A stretch of DNA of 14,619 nucleotides from CG2-30-40-21 sp043806395 (lineage in GTDB: Bacteria > UBA9089 > CG2-30-40-21): assembly GCA_043806395.1 (NCBI GenBank), contig JAZDHC010000295.1, positions 1 to 14,619 on the forward strand, written 5' to 3'. Positions 1 through 6,437 of this stretch are shown here, one piece after another. A program made the translations under genes and the position numbers. Below the pieces are notes generated by a model. It ran no database searches and was not told the origin of the DNA. It worked only from the letters and a program-made list of their open reading frames with translations. Each line of letters begins with the position of its first letter. The first letter of the stretch is position 1.

Positions 1-61
1 CACTTTCATCGTTTTTCATATGATTCCTTTCGGGCAAGGGGACATCATCTACAGAATACAA

Positions 62-91
62 CCCCCTAACCCCCTTTTCTAAGGGGGAATA
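62..91 (-). repeat. 30-base hairpin repeat unit, inverted copy
   Basis: This is an inverted copy of the 30-base unit found twice in tandem at 3164-3223, differing from the reverse complement of the first unit at a single base. It can fold into a 7-base-pair stem (CCCCCTT with AAGGGGG) around a TTCT loop. The bases just before it (about 43-61) also resemble the reverse complement of sequence just after the tandem pair, so the repeat element may be longer than 30 bases. It lies in non-coding DNA upstream of the tRNA genes. No function is assigned. Confidence 0.8.
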
Positions 92-210
92 TTGCACTCT
101 CAACTAACCGCAAGCTTTCAAACAAAGGTGAACCGTCCCAATAAGATTAAAAATGAGGGCAGAAGTGTTTCAATAACCCTCTTTATCCTTGTCCAAATTA
201 AAAAAATAAC

Positions 211-239
211 TTGACAAAATTAGAAAATTGAGGTAAACT
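211..239 (+). promoter_or_regulatory. Probable sigma70-type promoter of the tRNA genes
   Basis: A perfect -35 box TTGACA (211-216) is followed after 17 bases by TAAACT (234-239), which matches four of the six bases of TATAAT. Transcription would begin near 246, only a few bases before the mature 5' end of tRNA-Gln at 253. The spacing and position fit a tRNA promoter. The downstream helical-repeat gene may be read from it too. Confidence 0.6.
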
Positions 240-252
240 ATATTATATTAAT

Positions 253-326
253 TGGGGAGTCGTCTAATGGTAGGACACAAGACTCTGACTCTTGGCGTGA
301 GGGTTCAACTCCTTCCTCCCCAGCCA
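253..326 (+). tRNA. tRNA-Gln (anticodon CTG)
   Basis: The sequence folds into a full cloverleaf. The acceptor stem TGGGGAG pairs with CTCCCCA. The anticodon stem CAAGA/TCTTG encloses the loop CTCTGAC, with CTG at positions 34-36. The T stem GAGGG/CCTTC (one G-T wobble) encloses TTCAACT. A G discriminator is followed by an encoded CCA at 324-326. The anticodon reads CAG, hence glutamine. It is the first of two tRNA genes, with nine bases between them, so both probably come from one precursor. Confidence 0.95.
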
Positions 327-335
327 AAAGATTAT

Positions 336-410
336 GGCGCCATCGTCTAGGGGTCAGGACACATGGTTCTCAGCCATGGAACCGGGGTTCAAATCCCCGT
401 GGCGCTACCA
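336..410 (+). tRNA. tRNA-Glu (anticodon CTC)
   Basis: A full cloverleaf is visible. The acceptor stem GGCGCCA pairs with TGGCGCT (one G-T at the end). The anticodon stem CATGG/CCATG encloses TTCTCAG, with CTC at positions 34-36. The T stem CGGGG/CCCCG encloses TTCAAAT. CCA is encoded at 408-410. The anticodon reads GAG, hence glutamate. The GTCTAGGGGTCAGGAC D-arm is typical of bacterial tRNA-Glu. Both this gene and its neighbour are C34 isoacceptors, which only decode the G-ending codon. Confidence 0.95.
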
Positions 411-447
411 AAGATAATTCATAATTTTTCTTGAAAGAGGTGTAATC

Positions 448-1467
448 ATGCCTGTTTTTTCTCCCTCCTTAGCCATTGGTGGACCAGAGATACCAAGATT
501 AAAAAAAGCCCTTCGAAGACTTCAGATGGGAACCGCAGAGGAATCCATAGGAGCTACTGGATTTCTGATCAAAGAACTCTCTAAGCAACCCATTTCTCCT
601 GAAGTTCAAGAAGTAATGAAGCAGCTTATCAACAGGCTTATTCGGGATTCTCATAGTATGTGTTCAAGTGTAAGGGAAAAATCCATCAGTGAGCTTGGAA
701 AATTGATAAATGAATTGGTAAAATCCAAAGATCTGGAAGGATTAAGATATGTAGCCCGTTCAAGTACATCCCCGGATACCAGAAATCGTGCCATGAAGGA
801 ATTGGTGAGGTTTGAGGACATTAAGGGTTTACGATATATTTCTCAATGGGGTAGATATAAAGAGATAAGAAATAGATCTGTTGACGAACTTGCCAAACTT
901 AAGGATATTGAGGGATTAAGATATGTTGCCCAATGGAATATGTATAAAGATACAGCCAATCGGGCTATAAAAGAATTGGAAAATTTAATAGAACGATTGG
1001 TAAGATTCAAGGATAGGGATGGATTAAAATGCCTTATCAATACCAGCCGTAATAAGGATGCCAAAAAAAAGGCTATTGAAGGGTTAGAAAAATTACTTGA
1101 CGATTTGGTTCGAGCAAAAGACATAGATTCATTAAGATATGTTGCTGGCCTTGGAACCAATAGAAATAGACGGGCTCGAGCCATAGAAGAAATAAACGAT
1201 GTAAAGAGCCTTAAATATGTGATTAGGTGTACAAAAAATGTCTTTCGTGATACATGCTTAAAGGCAGTTGAAGAGCTTGGGAAATTTATTGATGATATAA
1301 CAAAAACCAAGGATAGAGAATCATTAGAATATCTGGCTGAATTTAGCACAGATGAAATTGTCTGGAAACGATCTATAGAAGAGTTGCATAGAATTAGAGA
1401 GATAAGCCATGATGATAGGGTGGCGGAATCACTTCAGAAGATATTGCTACCAAGGGGAACAACATAG
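448..1467 (+). CDS. Unrecognised alpha-helical repeat protein (HEAT-like solenoid)
   Basis: I do not recognise this 339-residue protein as a named family. From about residue 95 to the end it is built of seven degenerate repeats, each opening with a D-x-x-(G/S)-L-(R/K)-Y-(V/I/L) motif at residues 95, 124, 153, 189, 225, 251 and 289 (the fourth has C for Y, the seventh reads DRESLEYL). The spacing alternates between short (26-29) and long (36-38) units; the long ones carry an extra amphipathic stretch such as LIERLVRFK. Repeats of paired helices suggest an alpha-solenoid scaffold of the HEAT/armadillo kind (inference). There is no signal peptide or membrane segment, so it is probably cytoplasmic. 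It is rich in K, R and E. The start at 448 follows an AGAGG ribosome-binding site with 7 bases of spacing. It begins 37 bases after tRNA-Glu and ends 28 bases before the CxxC peptide gene. Coding status is well supported; function is unknown. Confidence 0.85.
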   Translation: MPVFSPSLAIGGPEIPRLKKALRRLQMGTAEESIGATGFLIKELSKQPISPEVQEVMKQLINRLIRDSHSMCSSVREKSISELGKLINELVKSKDLEGLRYVARSSTSPDTRNRAMKELVRFEDIKGLRYISQWGRYKEIRNRSVDELAKLKDIEGLRYVAQWNMYKDTANRAIKELENLIERLVRFKDRDGLKCLINTSRNKDAKKKAIEGLEKLLDDLVRAKDIDSLRYVAGLGTNRNRRARAIEEINDVKSLKYVIRCTKNVFRDTCLKAVEELGKFIDDITKTKDRESLEYLAEFSTDEIVWKRSIEELHRIREISHDDRVAESLQKILLPRGTT

Positions 1468-1495
1468 ACCATAGAGGGACAGGTTGGGTAATACA

Positions 1496-1648
1496 ATGAC
1501 TATCATCAAACAATATTTATGGATTCCTCTACTTATTCTGGGAATAGGCTTTATCATTCAGGGAATCATGCGAGTAGAATATGAAAAGGTTTACAGCAAT
1601 GCTGCCTTTATTTGTTTATCCTGCATTGGGATTGAGGAAGCATATTAG
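1496..1648 (+). CDS. Small membrane peptide with CxxC motif, CD1871A-like
   Basis: This 50-residue open frame starts MTIIKQYLWIPLLILGIGF and has one hydrophobic segment (about residues 8-24). It ends with a conserved-looking ICLSCIGIE block, placing a CxxC near the C terminus. This pattern matches my recollection of the CD1871A family of tiny CxxC proteins, which are usually encoded directly before a membrane 4Fe-4S protein, as here. Its stop codon is immediately followed by the ATG of the next gene (TAG at 1646-1648, ATG at 1649), which implies translational coupling. The upstream Shine-Dalgarno sequence is weak (GAGGG and AGG at 1474-1483, or GGG near 1486-1488). A role in metal or disulfide chemistry, or as a partner of the neighbouring ferredoxin, is inference. 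It could be missed by gene finders because of its size. Confidence 0.75.
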   Translation: MTIIKQYLWIPLLILGIGFIIQGIMRVEYEKVYSNAAFICLSCIGIEEAY

Positions 1649-2446
1649 ATGAACAGGTATCGCCGATTTACTCAAATATGTACTCTTATTCTGTCTAATT
1701 GTTATATTCTTTCTGGTCTGAAATATTGCCCTTTTCCAATAATGAATTGTCATGCCTGTCCCTTAGCTGCAACTGCTTGTGCAATTGGCACACTACAACA
1801 CTTTCTTACCATAGGTGCCTTCCCTTTTCTTGTTCTTGGAATATTTCTTCTAATTGGTTCAACCATTGGCAGGCTTCTCTGTGGTTGGGCATGTCCATTT
1901 GGATTTTTTCAGGAGCTTCTTTATAAAATCCCCATCAATAAACTAACCCTTCCACAATGGACAGGTATGTTTAAGTATCTGGTATTCTTAGTATTAGTTA
2001 TATTATTGCCAATAGTTATACAAGAGCCGTGGTTTTGCAAGCTCTGTCCGGTTGGTGCCTTAGAAGCAGGTGTTCCCCTGTGGATAAAGGATGATGGTAT
2101 CCGTCAGATGATTGGTCCACTCTTTCACATTAAATTTCTCCTCCTTTACAGCTTGTTATATCTGATGATGATTACAGAGCGACCCTTCTGTCGGATGATC
2201 TGCCCGGCAGGGGCAATATTCTCATTATTTAAGAAAATTTCTTTGTTTCGTGTGAGTGGAGTGCCGGATAAATGTATCCCTTGTAATAAATGTACCAGAA
2301 GGTGTCCGGCCGGTGTGACCCCTATTTCCAATGATTGCGTAATGTGTATGAATTGTGTTGGGACTTGCAAGAATGTGTTGGCAGGGATGGGGGGAGTTGA
2401 CCACAAAGACACAAAGGCACAAAAAAGGCACAAAGAAGAGTGTTAA
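1649..2446 (+). CDS. Polytopic membrane 4Fe-4S ferredoxin-type protein (NapH/CcoG-like)
   Basis: This 265-residue protein combines membrane helices with many cysteine motifs. Hydrophobic segments lie near residues 54-73, 106-125 and 160-176. Between them are paired-Cys motifs typical of the NapH/NosR/CcoG type: CGWACPFGF (78-86), CKLCPVGA (130-137) and CRMICPAGA (181-189), plus an N-terminal cluster C27, C34, C37, C44. Near the end are two ferredoxin motifs, C209/C212/C215/C219 and C230/C233/C236/C240, for two [4Fe-4S] clusters. The family moves electrons between the membrane and soluble partners; the partner here is unknown. The start abuts the stop of the CxxC peptide, and NuoE follows 54 bases later, so it probably belongs to the same operon. 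The last 15 residues (DHKDTKAQKRHKEEC region) are encoded by a simple CACAAAG repeat and look like a non-native tail. Family assignment is good; function is inferred. Confidence 0.85.
   Translation: MNRYRRFTQICTLILSNCYILSGLKYCPFPIMNCHACPLAATACAIGTLQHFLTIGAFPFLVLGIFLLIGSTIGRLLCGWACPFGFFQELLYKIPINKLTLPQWTGMFKYLVFLVLVILLPIVIQEPWFCKLCPVGALEAGVPLWIKDDGIRQMIGPLFHIKFLLLYSLLYLMMITERPFCRMICPAGAIFSLFKKISLFRVSGVPDKCIPCNKCTRRCPAGVTPISNDCVMCMNCVGTCKNVLAGMGGVDHKDTKAQKRHKEEC
2401..2440 (+). repeat. CACAAAG-type simple repeat inside the gene end
   Basis: CACAAAG recurs at 2402 and 2410, then again (after a longer A-run variant) at 2429, giving a degenerate tract of about 40 bases that overlaps the last codons of the membrane ferredoxin gene. 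Purine- and A-rich CACAAAGACACAAAGG tracts of this kind recur in many environmental genomes. Here the tract is read as the C-terminal tail of the protein and supplies no recognisable domain. Confidence 0.7.
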
Positions 2447-2490
2447 TCTATTGCAGGGAACAAATATCATTTGGAGAGATTATTGAATCT

Positions 2491-2495
2491 GGAGG
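2491..2495 (+). promoter_or_regulatory. Ribosome-binding site fixing the NuoE start
   Basis: GGAGG lies 5 bases before the ATG at 2501. The frame is open further upstream to a TTG at 2471, but that codon has no comparable site, so the ATG is chosen. Confidence 0.8.
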
Positions 2496-2500
2496 CAAAA

Positions 2501-2971
2501 ATGATTGAACAAGAAAAGATTGAGGAATTAACGGTTATTATTGATAGGTATCGTGATCAGGAGGGTGCCTTAATGCCACTTCTTCAGGAGGCACAAAAAG
2601 TATTTAATTACCTGCCAGAAGAGGCGTTATCTATGATTGGCAAGAAACTGAAAATACCATTGAGCAAGATATATGGTGTGGTAACCTTTTATTCCGCCTT
2701 TCACCTCACACCACATGGCAAGTATAGTATTATTGCCTGCCGTGGAACAGGATGTCAGGTTAAAGGCAGCAAGAAAATATTGCATACGATTAAGGAGACT
2801 ATTGGTATTGCTGAGGGTGAAACCAGAGAGGATTTGATGTTTTCTTTGGATACGGTTTCTTGCCTTGGGGCGTGTGCTTTAGCTCCGGTAATGGTTATTA
2901 ATAAGGATTATTTTGGGAAGATGACGCCGGAGAAGGTGAAGACAATATTTGGGCAATATGAGGCAGGGTAG
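2501..2971 (+). CDS. nuoE: NuoE-type [2Fe-2S] subunit (NADH-binding partner)
   Basis: This 156-residue protein is the 24-kDa-type subunit of complex I and related hydrogenases and formate dehydrogenases. It has the usual N-terminal helical part (LMPLLQEAQKVFNYLPEEAL region) followed by the thioredoxin-fold domain, with KIYGVVTFYSAF at 56-67. The [2Fe-2S] ligands are C80 and C85 (CRGTGC) and C121 and C125 (CLGACALAP). It normally docks on NuoF and carries the N1a-type cluster next to the flavin. Length and motifs are normal for the family. The NuoF gene follows, but only after a 363-base repeat-filled spacer. The large NuoF fusion downstream carries a second domain of the same thioredoxin type, so this module has two NuoE-like [2Fe-2S] sites. 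As the neighbour is a formate dehydrogenase, it is more likely a subunit of that enzyme than of complex I. Confidence 0.9.
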   Translation: MIEQEKIEELTVIIDRYRDQEGALMPLLQEAQKVFNYLPEEALSMIGKKLKIPLSKIYGVVTFYSAFHLTPHGKYSIIACRGTGCQVKGSKKILHTIKETIGIAEGETREDLMFSLDTVSCLGACALAPVMVINKDYFGKMTPEKVKTIFGQYEAG

Positions 2972-2993
2972 GGCAAGTAGCTTGCTTGCATAG

Positions 2994-3128
2994 ATGATAG
3001 TCACCCTTACTATGATTATTGGGGAATGGTTATGGCTGGTGGTGTATGGGAAGAGTTTGGAGAAGGTTGAGGAACAGGTGAATATAACATTATCAGAAAA
3101 AATCAGGGCATGGTTCAAATCAGGGTAA
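2994..3128 (+). CDS. Possible 44-residue peptide, doubtful
   Basis: An open frame encodes MIVTLTMIIGEWLWLVVYGK followed by a charged helix (SLEKVEEQVNITLSEKIRAW region). The pattern of a hydrophobic start and an amphipathic tail is protein-like. However, there is no Shine-Dalgarno sequence before the ATG, an in-frame TAG directly precedes it, and it lies between inverted repeats. It could be a real small membrane peptide, a leftover of a larger gene, or chance. I do not recognise a family. Confidence 0.25.
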   Translation: MIVTLTMIIGEWLWLVVYGKSLEKVEEQVNITLSEKIRAWFKSG

Positions 3129-3163
3129 CAAATTGAGCAAGCAAGCAAGTATCTATGTTTCCC

Positions 3164-3223
3164 TATTCCCCCTTAAAAAAGGGGGTTAGGGGGTATTCCC
3201 CCTTAATAAAGGGGGTTAGGGGG
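3164..3223 (+). repeat. Tandem pair of 30-base hairpin repeat units
   Basis: Two head-to-tail 30-base units (3164-3193 and 3194-3223) differ at one base. Each contains CCCCCTT and AAGGGGG arms that form a 7-base-pair stem with a 4-base loop (AAAA in one, AATA in the other), followed by TTAGGGGG. An inverted third copy lies at 62-91. No T-run follows the hairpins on the + strand, so they are not classical intrinsic terminators. They could still slow transcription or protect mRNA ends between nuoE and the NuoF fusion (inference). Confidence 0.85.
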
Positions 3224-3320
3224 TTGTAATCCTCTGTATCATCTGTGACCCTGCGGTGAACAATTTTGAACCATGCCAAACTTTCCAATTGCTGAGGCTG
3301 CATGAAAAATAAAATGAAAT

Positions 3321-3325
3321 AGGGG
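3321..3325 (+). promoter_or_regulatory. Ribosome-binding site fixing the NuoF-fusion start
   Basis: AGGGG stands 9 bases before the ATG at 3335. A TTG at 3329 is in frame but only 3 bases from this site, too close to be used. Confidence 0.65.
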
Positions 3326-3334
3326 TATTTGCAA

Positions 3335-6300
3335 ATGACAAAATTAAAATCAATACAATCATTTACGGATTATCAAATGGCTATCCAGTCCTCTCTTCAG
3401 CAGGGAAAAAGATGCATCGCTGTTTGCGGCGGTACAGGGTGTCGGGCATTTGGCGGTGTTGGTCTTATCCCGCTCTTTGAAGAGGAGTTGAAAAGGCAGG
3501 GTATTAAGGATGTTGCAATAAAAGAAACCGGCTGTCATGGTTTTTGCGAAAAGGGTCCTATTGTTATCATTTATCCGGAAAGGATATTCTATCAGCAGGT
3601 AGGCATGGAGGATGTGGAGGAGATAGTCTCGCAAACCATAGAGGCAGGTAAGGTTGTCGAAAGGCTGCTTTATACGGATCCACTTACCAATAAAAAGATC
3701 AGCTATGATTATGATGTACCGTTTTATAATAAACAAAAGCAGATTGTGTTAAAAAACAGGGGTGAGATTGATCCATCACAGATTGATGATTATATTGGCA
3801 AGGATGGTTATTCTGGATTAATAAAAGTGTTGACCTCCATGTCTCCTGAGCAGGTAGTGGAGGAAATAAAAATCTCCGGACTGCGAGGCAGGGGCGGGGC
3901 AGGCTTTCCAACTGGAGTAAAATGGGAATTGTGCCAAAAAGCAAACAGCAGCGAAAAATATGTCATCTGTAATGGTGATGAGGGCGATCCGGGTGCGTTT
4001 ATAAATCGAACCATCATGGAGGGTGACCCGCATCTGGTTATTGAGGGTCTGCTTGTAGCAGCATATGCTGTTGGAGCAAGCAAGGGCTATATCTATGTCA
4101 GGAGTGAATATCCGCTTGCCATTAAACACCTTGAACTTGCCATTTCTCAGGCTGAAGGGTTGGGATTATTGGGTGATAATATACTCGGCAGTCAATGTTG
4201 CCTGCAAATTGAAATAAAAGAGGGGCATGGTGCCTTTGTCTGTGGTGAAGAGACAGCACTCATTGCCTCTATTGAAGGCAGACGGGGTATGCCATCTCCA
4301 AAGCCACCATTTCCAACAGAAAAGGGTTTATGGGGCAAGCCGACATTAGTAAATAATGTTGAAACCTTAGCCACTATACCGGCCATTATTCTGGGTGGTG
4401 GCGAGTGGTACAGCAGCATTGGTACAGAAAAATCCAAGGGGACAAAAATATTTGCCCTGTCTGGAAGATTGAATAATACTGGGCTGATTGAGCTTCCGTT
4501 GGGCACATATTTAAGAGATTTGATTTTTAACATTGGCGGGGGCTTGATACAGGGCAAGAAGTTTAAGGCAGCCATGATTGGGGGGCCGTCCGGTGGATTT
4601 ATTCTGCCAGAGGAGATGGAGATTGCCTTAGATTATGAATCCTTAGAAAAGGCAGGGGCAATGATAGGCTCCGGAATAGTTGTTGTGCTGGATCAGGATA
4701 GTTGTATGGTTGAAACCGCAAGGTCTCTCCTTGAATTCCTGAAGGATGAATCGTGTGGACAATGTACCCCATGTCGTATTGGTCTGACACGGATGTTTGA
4801 GATATTGTCAAACATATCTAAGGGTAAGGGTGAGCTAAGCGATTTAGATACATTGATGGAATTGGGGAAAATGATTCAGGATACTGCCTTGTGTAATCTT
4901 GGCAAAACAGCACCAAATCCAATCCTTTCAGCAATAACCAAGTTCAGGAAGGAGTTTGAGATACATATTGAAAAGAAAAAATGTCCAGCTTACATTTGTG
5001 ATGAGCTTTATACCGCACCATGTGCAGATACCTGTCCGGTAAATATTGAGGTACATGGTTATGTTTCATTAATTGCTGAGGAAAGGTTTCAGGAGGCACT
5101 TGAATTAATCAAGGAGAAAAACCCATTTCCATCTATTTGCGGACGGGTATGCCATCACCCATGCGAATCAAGGTGTCGAAGGGCAAATATTGATAGCCCA
5201 TTGGCACTAAAGGGATTAAAAAGGTTTGTATCTGACCATGAGGCAGAAATAGAAAAATCTATGCCAAAGCCAGTAGTAGAAATGATCAGAAAAGAAAGGA
5301 TTGCCATGATCGGTGCTGGGCCGGCAAGCCTTACCTGTGCCTATCATCTGGCAAGAAGGGGGTATCAGGTGACCATTTTTGAGGCATTGAGTGTTGCTGG
5401 GGGCATGCTTGCTGTGGCAATTCCTAACTATCGACTGCCCAAGGATATTCTGAGACTTGAGATTGATGATATTGCAGCAATTGGTGTAAAGATTTTAACC
5501 AATACAGAGATTGGCAAAGATATTAGCCTTGAGGATCTGCAAAGGGATTATGATGCTGTCTTTATTGGTGTTGGGGCAAGGCTGACCTCAAGATTGAATA
5601 TCGCTGGTGAGGATGCAGAAGGGGTTATTCCGGCATTGGAGTATTTAAGGATGCTGAATCTTGGCAATCCTATGGACATAAAGGGTAAACGAGTAGTGGT
5701 TATAGGTGCTGGAAATGTTGCCATGGATGCAGCAAGGGTATCCATCAGGCTTGGGGCAAGTGCTGTTACCATTGTTTATCGCCGTACTAAGGATGAGATG
5801 CCGGCAAATATGGAGGAGATTGAGGATGCAGAGCATGAAGGGATACACTTTGAGTTGTTGACTGCTCCATCAAGGATAGTTATTGAAGATAACAGGGCAA
5901 AAGGGCTTGAATGTACCAGGATGATGCTGAGTGATTTCTTCGATAAAAGCGGACGAAGAAAGCCTGTAGAGATAGAGGATTCAGGGTTTGTGATTGAGGC
6001 AGATGTGATTATCCCGGCTATTGGACAAAGGGTTGAAACTGATTTTATCCGTGACAAGGTGTCGATTAAAAAGGATGGTACTATTATTGTTGATTCTGAA
6101 ACACAGGCAACCAATATCTCTGGGGTCTTTGCTGGTGGGGATGTGGCTACCGGGGCATCCACGGTAATAGATGCAATAAATGCAGGCAATAAGGCGGCAA
6201 TATCTATTGATAAATATCTGAACAATGGCAAGGAAAGCGAAGAGGTAGTCTCTGGCGGGAGAAGACCATCATTGGTTGAAGACAAAGAACCAAGCAAGGC

Positions 6301-6433
6301 AGAAAGGCATATCATGCCAACCATTGATAAAGAAGGAAGATTGACCGGGTTTGAAGAGGTGGAGCTTGGCTTTACCCGAGATATGGCTGTCAGAGAAGCA
6401 CAGCGATGTTTGAAATGTCATGAGAAGGGGTAG
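3335..6433 (+). CDS. NuoF-GltD fusion: NADH/flavin subunit joined to an NfnB-like FAD oxidoreductase
   Basis: This 1032-residue fusion has four parts. Residues about 1-110 are a thioredoxin-fold [2Fe-2S] domain (C31, C36, C67, C71). Residues about 110-540 are the NuoF core: LRGRGGAGFPTG at 183-194 and CNGDEGDPGAF at 212-222 for FMN and NADH, GHGAFVCGEETAL at 297-309, then the [4Fe-4S] ligands C474, C477, C480 and C520. Residues about 545-640 form a GltD/dihydropyrimidine dehydrogenase-type Fe-S domain with C550, C555, C563, C567, C602, C606, C610 and C614. The remainder is a two-nucleotide oxidoreductase, with a FAD motif IGAGPAS (659-665), an NAD(P) motif VIGAGNVAMDAAR from 789, and the closing FAD motif GVFAGGDV (930-937). 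The end carries RCLKC, usual in GltD-like proteins. Hydrogenase-type HydB proteins have extra C-terminal ferredoxin clusters; here that place is taken by the GltD half. It probably exchanges electrons between FdhA, NAD(H) and perhaps NADP(H) or ferredoxin (inference). FdhA starts 4 bases later. Confidence 0.9.
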   Translation: MTKLKSIQSFTDYQMAIQSSLQQGKRCIAVCGGTGCRAFGGVGLIPLFEEELKRQGIKDVAIKETGCHGFCEKGPIVIIYPERIFYQQVGMEDVEEIVSQTIEAGKVVERLLYTDPLTNKKISYDYDVPFYNKQKQIVLKNRGEIDPSQIDDYIGKDGYSGLIKVLTSMSPEQVVEEIKISGLRGRGGAGFPTGVKWELCQKANSSEKYVICNGDEGDPGAFINRTIMEGDPHLVIEGLLVAAYAVGASKGYIYVRSEYPLAIKHLELAISQAEGLGLLGDNILGSQCCLQIEIKEGHGAFVCGEETALIASIEGRRGMPSPKPPFPTEKGLWGKPTLVNNVETLATIPAIILGGGEWYSSIGTEKSKGTKIFALSGRLNNTGLIELPLGTYLRDLIFNIGGGLIQGKKFKAAMIGGPSGGFILPEEMEIALDYESLEKAGAMIGSGIVVVLDQDSCMVETARSLLEFLKDESCGQCTPCRIGLTRMFEILSNISKGKGELSDLDTLMELGKMIQDTALCNLGKTAPNPILSAITKFRKEFEIHIEKKKCPAYICDELYTAPCADTCPVNIEVHGYVSLIAEERFQEALELIKEKNPFPSICGRVCHHPCESRCRRANIDSPLALKGLKRFVSDHEAEIEKSMPKPVVEMIRKERIAMIGAGPASLTCAYHLARRGYQVTIFEALSVAGGMLAVAIPNYRLPKDILRLEIDDIAAIGVKILTNTEIGKDISLEDLQRDYDAVFIGVGARLTSRLNIAGEDAEGVIPALEYLRMLNLGNPMDIKGKRVVVIGAGNVAMDAARVSIRLGASAVTIVYRRTKDEMPANMEEIEDAEHEGIHFELLTAPSRIVIEDNRAKGLECTRMMLSDFFDKSGRRKPVEIEDSGFVIEADVIIPAIGQRVETDFIRDKVSIKKDGTIIVDSETQATNISGVFAGGDVATGASTVIDAINAGNKAAISIDKYLNNGKESEEVVSGGRRPSLVEDKEPSKAERHIMPTIDKEGRLTGFEEVELGFTRDMAVREAQRCLKCHEKG
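6425..6430 (+). promoter_or_regulatory. Ribosome-binding site fixing the FdhA start
   Basis: AAGGGG lies 7 bases before the ATG at 6438 and inside the last codons of the NuoF fusion, so the two genes are probably translationally coupled. An in-frame ATG at 6420 would put this site inside the coding sequence and is rejected. Confidence 0.8.
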
Positions 6434-6437
6434 TATA

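Larger units (their letters stand above)
1..252. other. Non-coding stretch upstream of the tRNA genes
   Basis: I see no convincing coding region here on either strand. It holds the hairpin repeat at 62-91 and the tRNA promoter near 211-239. The rest is AT-rich unique sequence with no recognisable element. Confidence 0.6.
2972..3334 (+). other. Repeat-filled spacer splitting the redox operon
   Basis: This 363-base gap separates NuoE from the NuoF fusion. It contains an inverted pair, GCTTGCTTGC (2980-2989) and GCAAGCAAGC (3137-3146), bracketing about 150 bases that include a 44-codon frame at 2994-3128. Next comes a tandem pair of 30-base hairpin units (3164-3223), then about 100 bases with no recognisable feature up to the ribosome-binding site at 3321. 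No promoter close to consensus stands out. The arrangement suggests a small inserted element (inference). Confidence 0.6.

Noticed and set aside
843..1349. A 168-codon open frame on the minus strand opposite the helical-repeat gene
   Set aside because: The plus-strand frame has regular repeats and a good ribosome-binding site. The opposite frame is a low-complexity mirror rich in S, F and L, as expected of antisense to K/E-rich helices.
2471..2500. Longer NuoE starting at the TTG at 2471
   Set aside because: The ATG at 2501 has GGAGG at 5 bases distance. The extra ten residues are not part of the family core.
3164..3223. Possible CRISPR array
   Set aside because: The two 30-base units are directly joined with no spacers, and each is a hairpin repeat with an inverted copy elsewhere.
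5776..6324. A 182-codon open frame on the minus strand inside the NuoF fusion
   Set aside because: It lies opposite a conserved FAD/NAD(P) oxidoreductase domain, has a Ser/Ile-rich composition and no ribosome-binding site.
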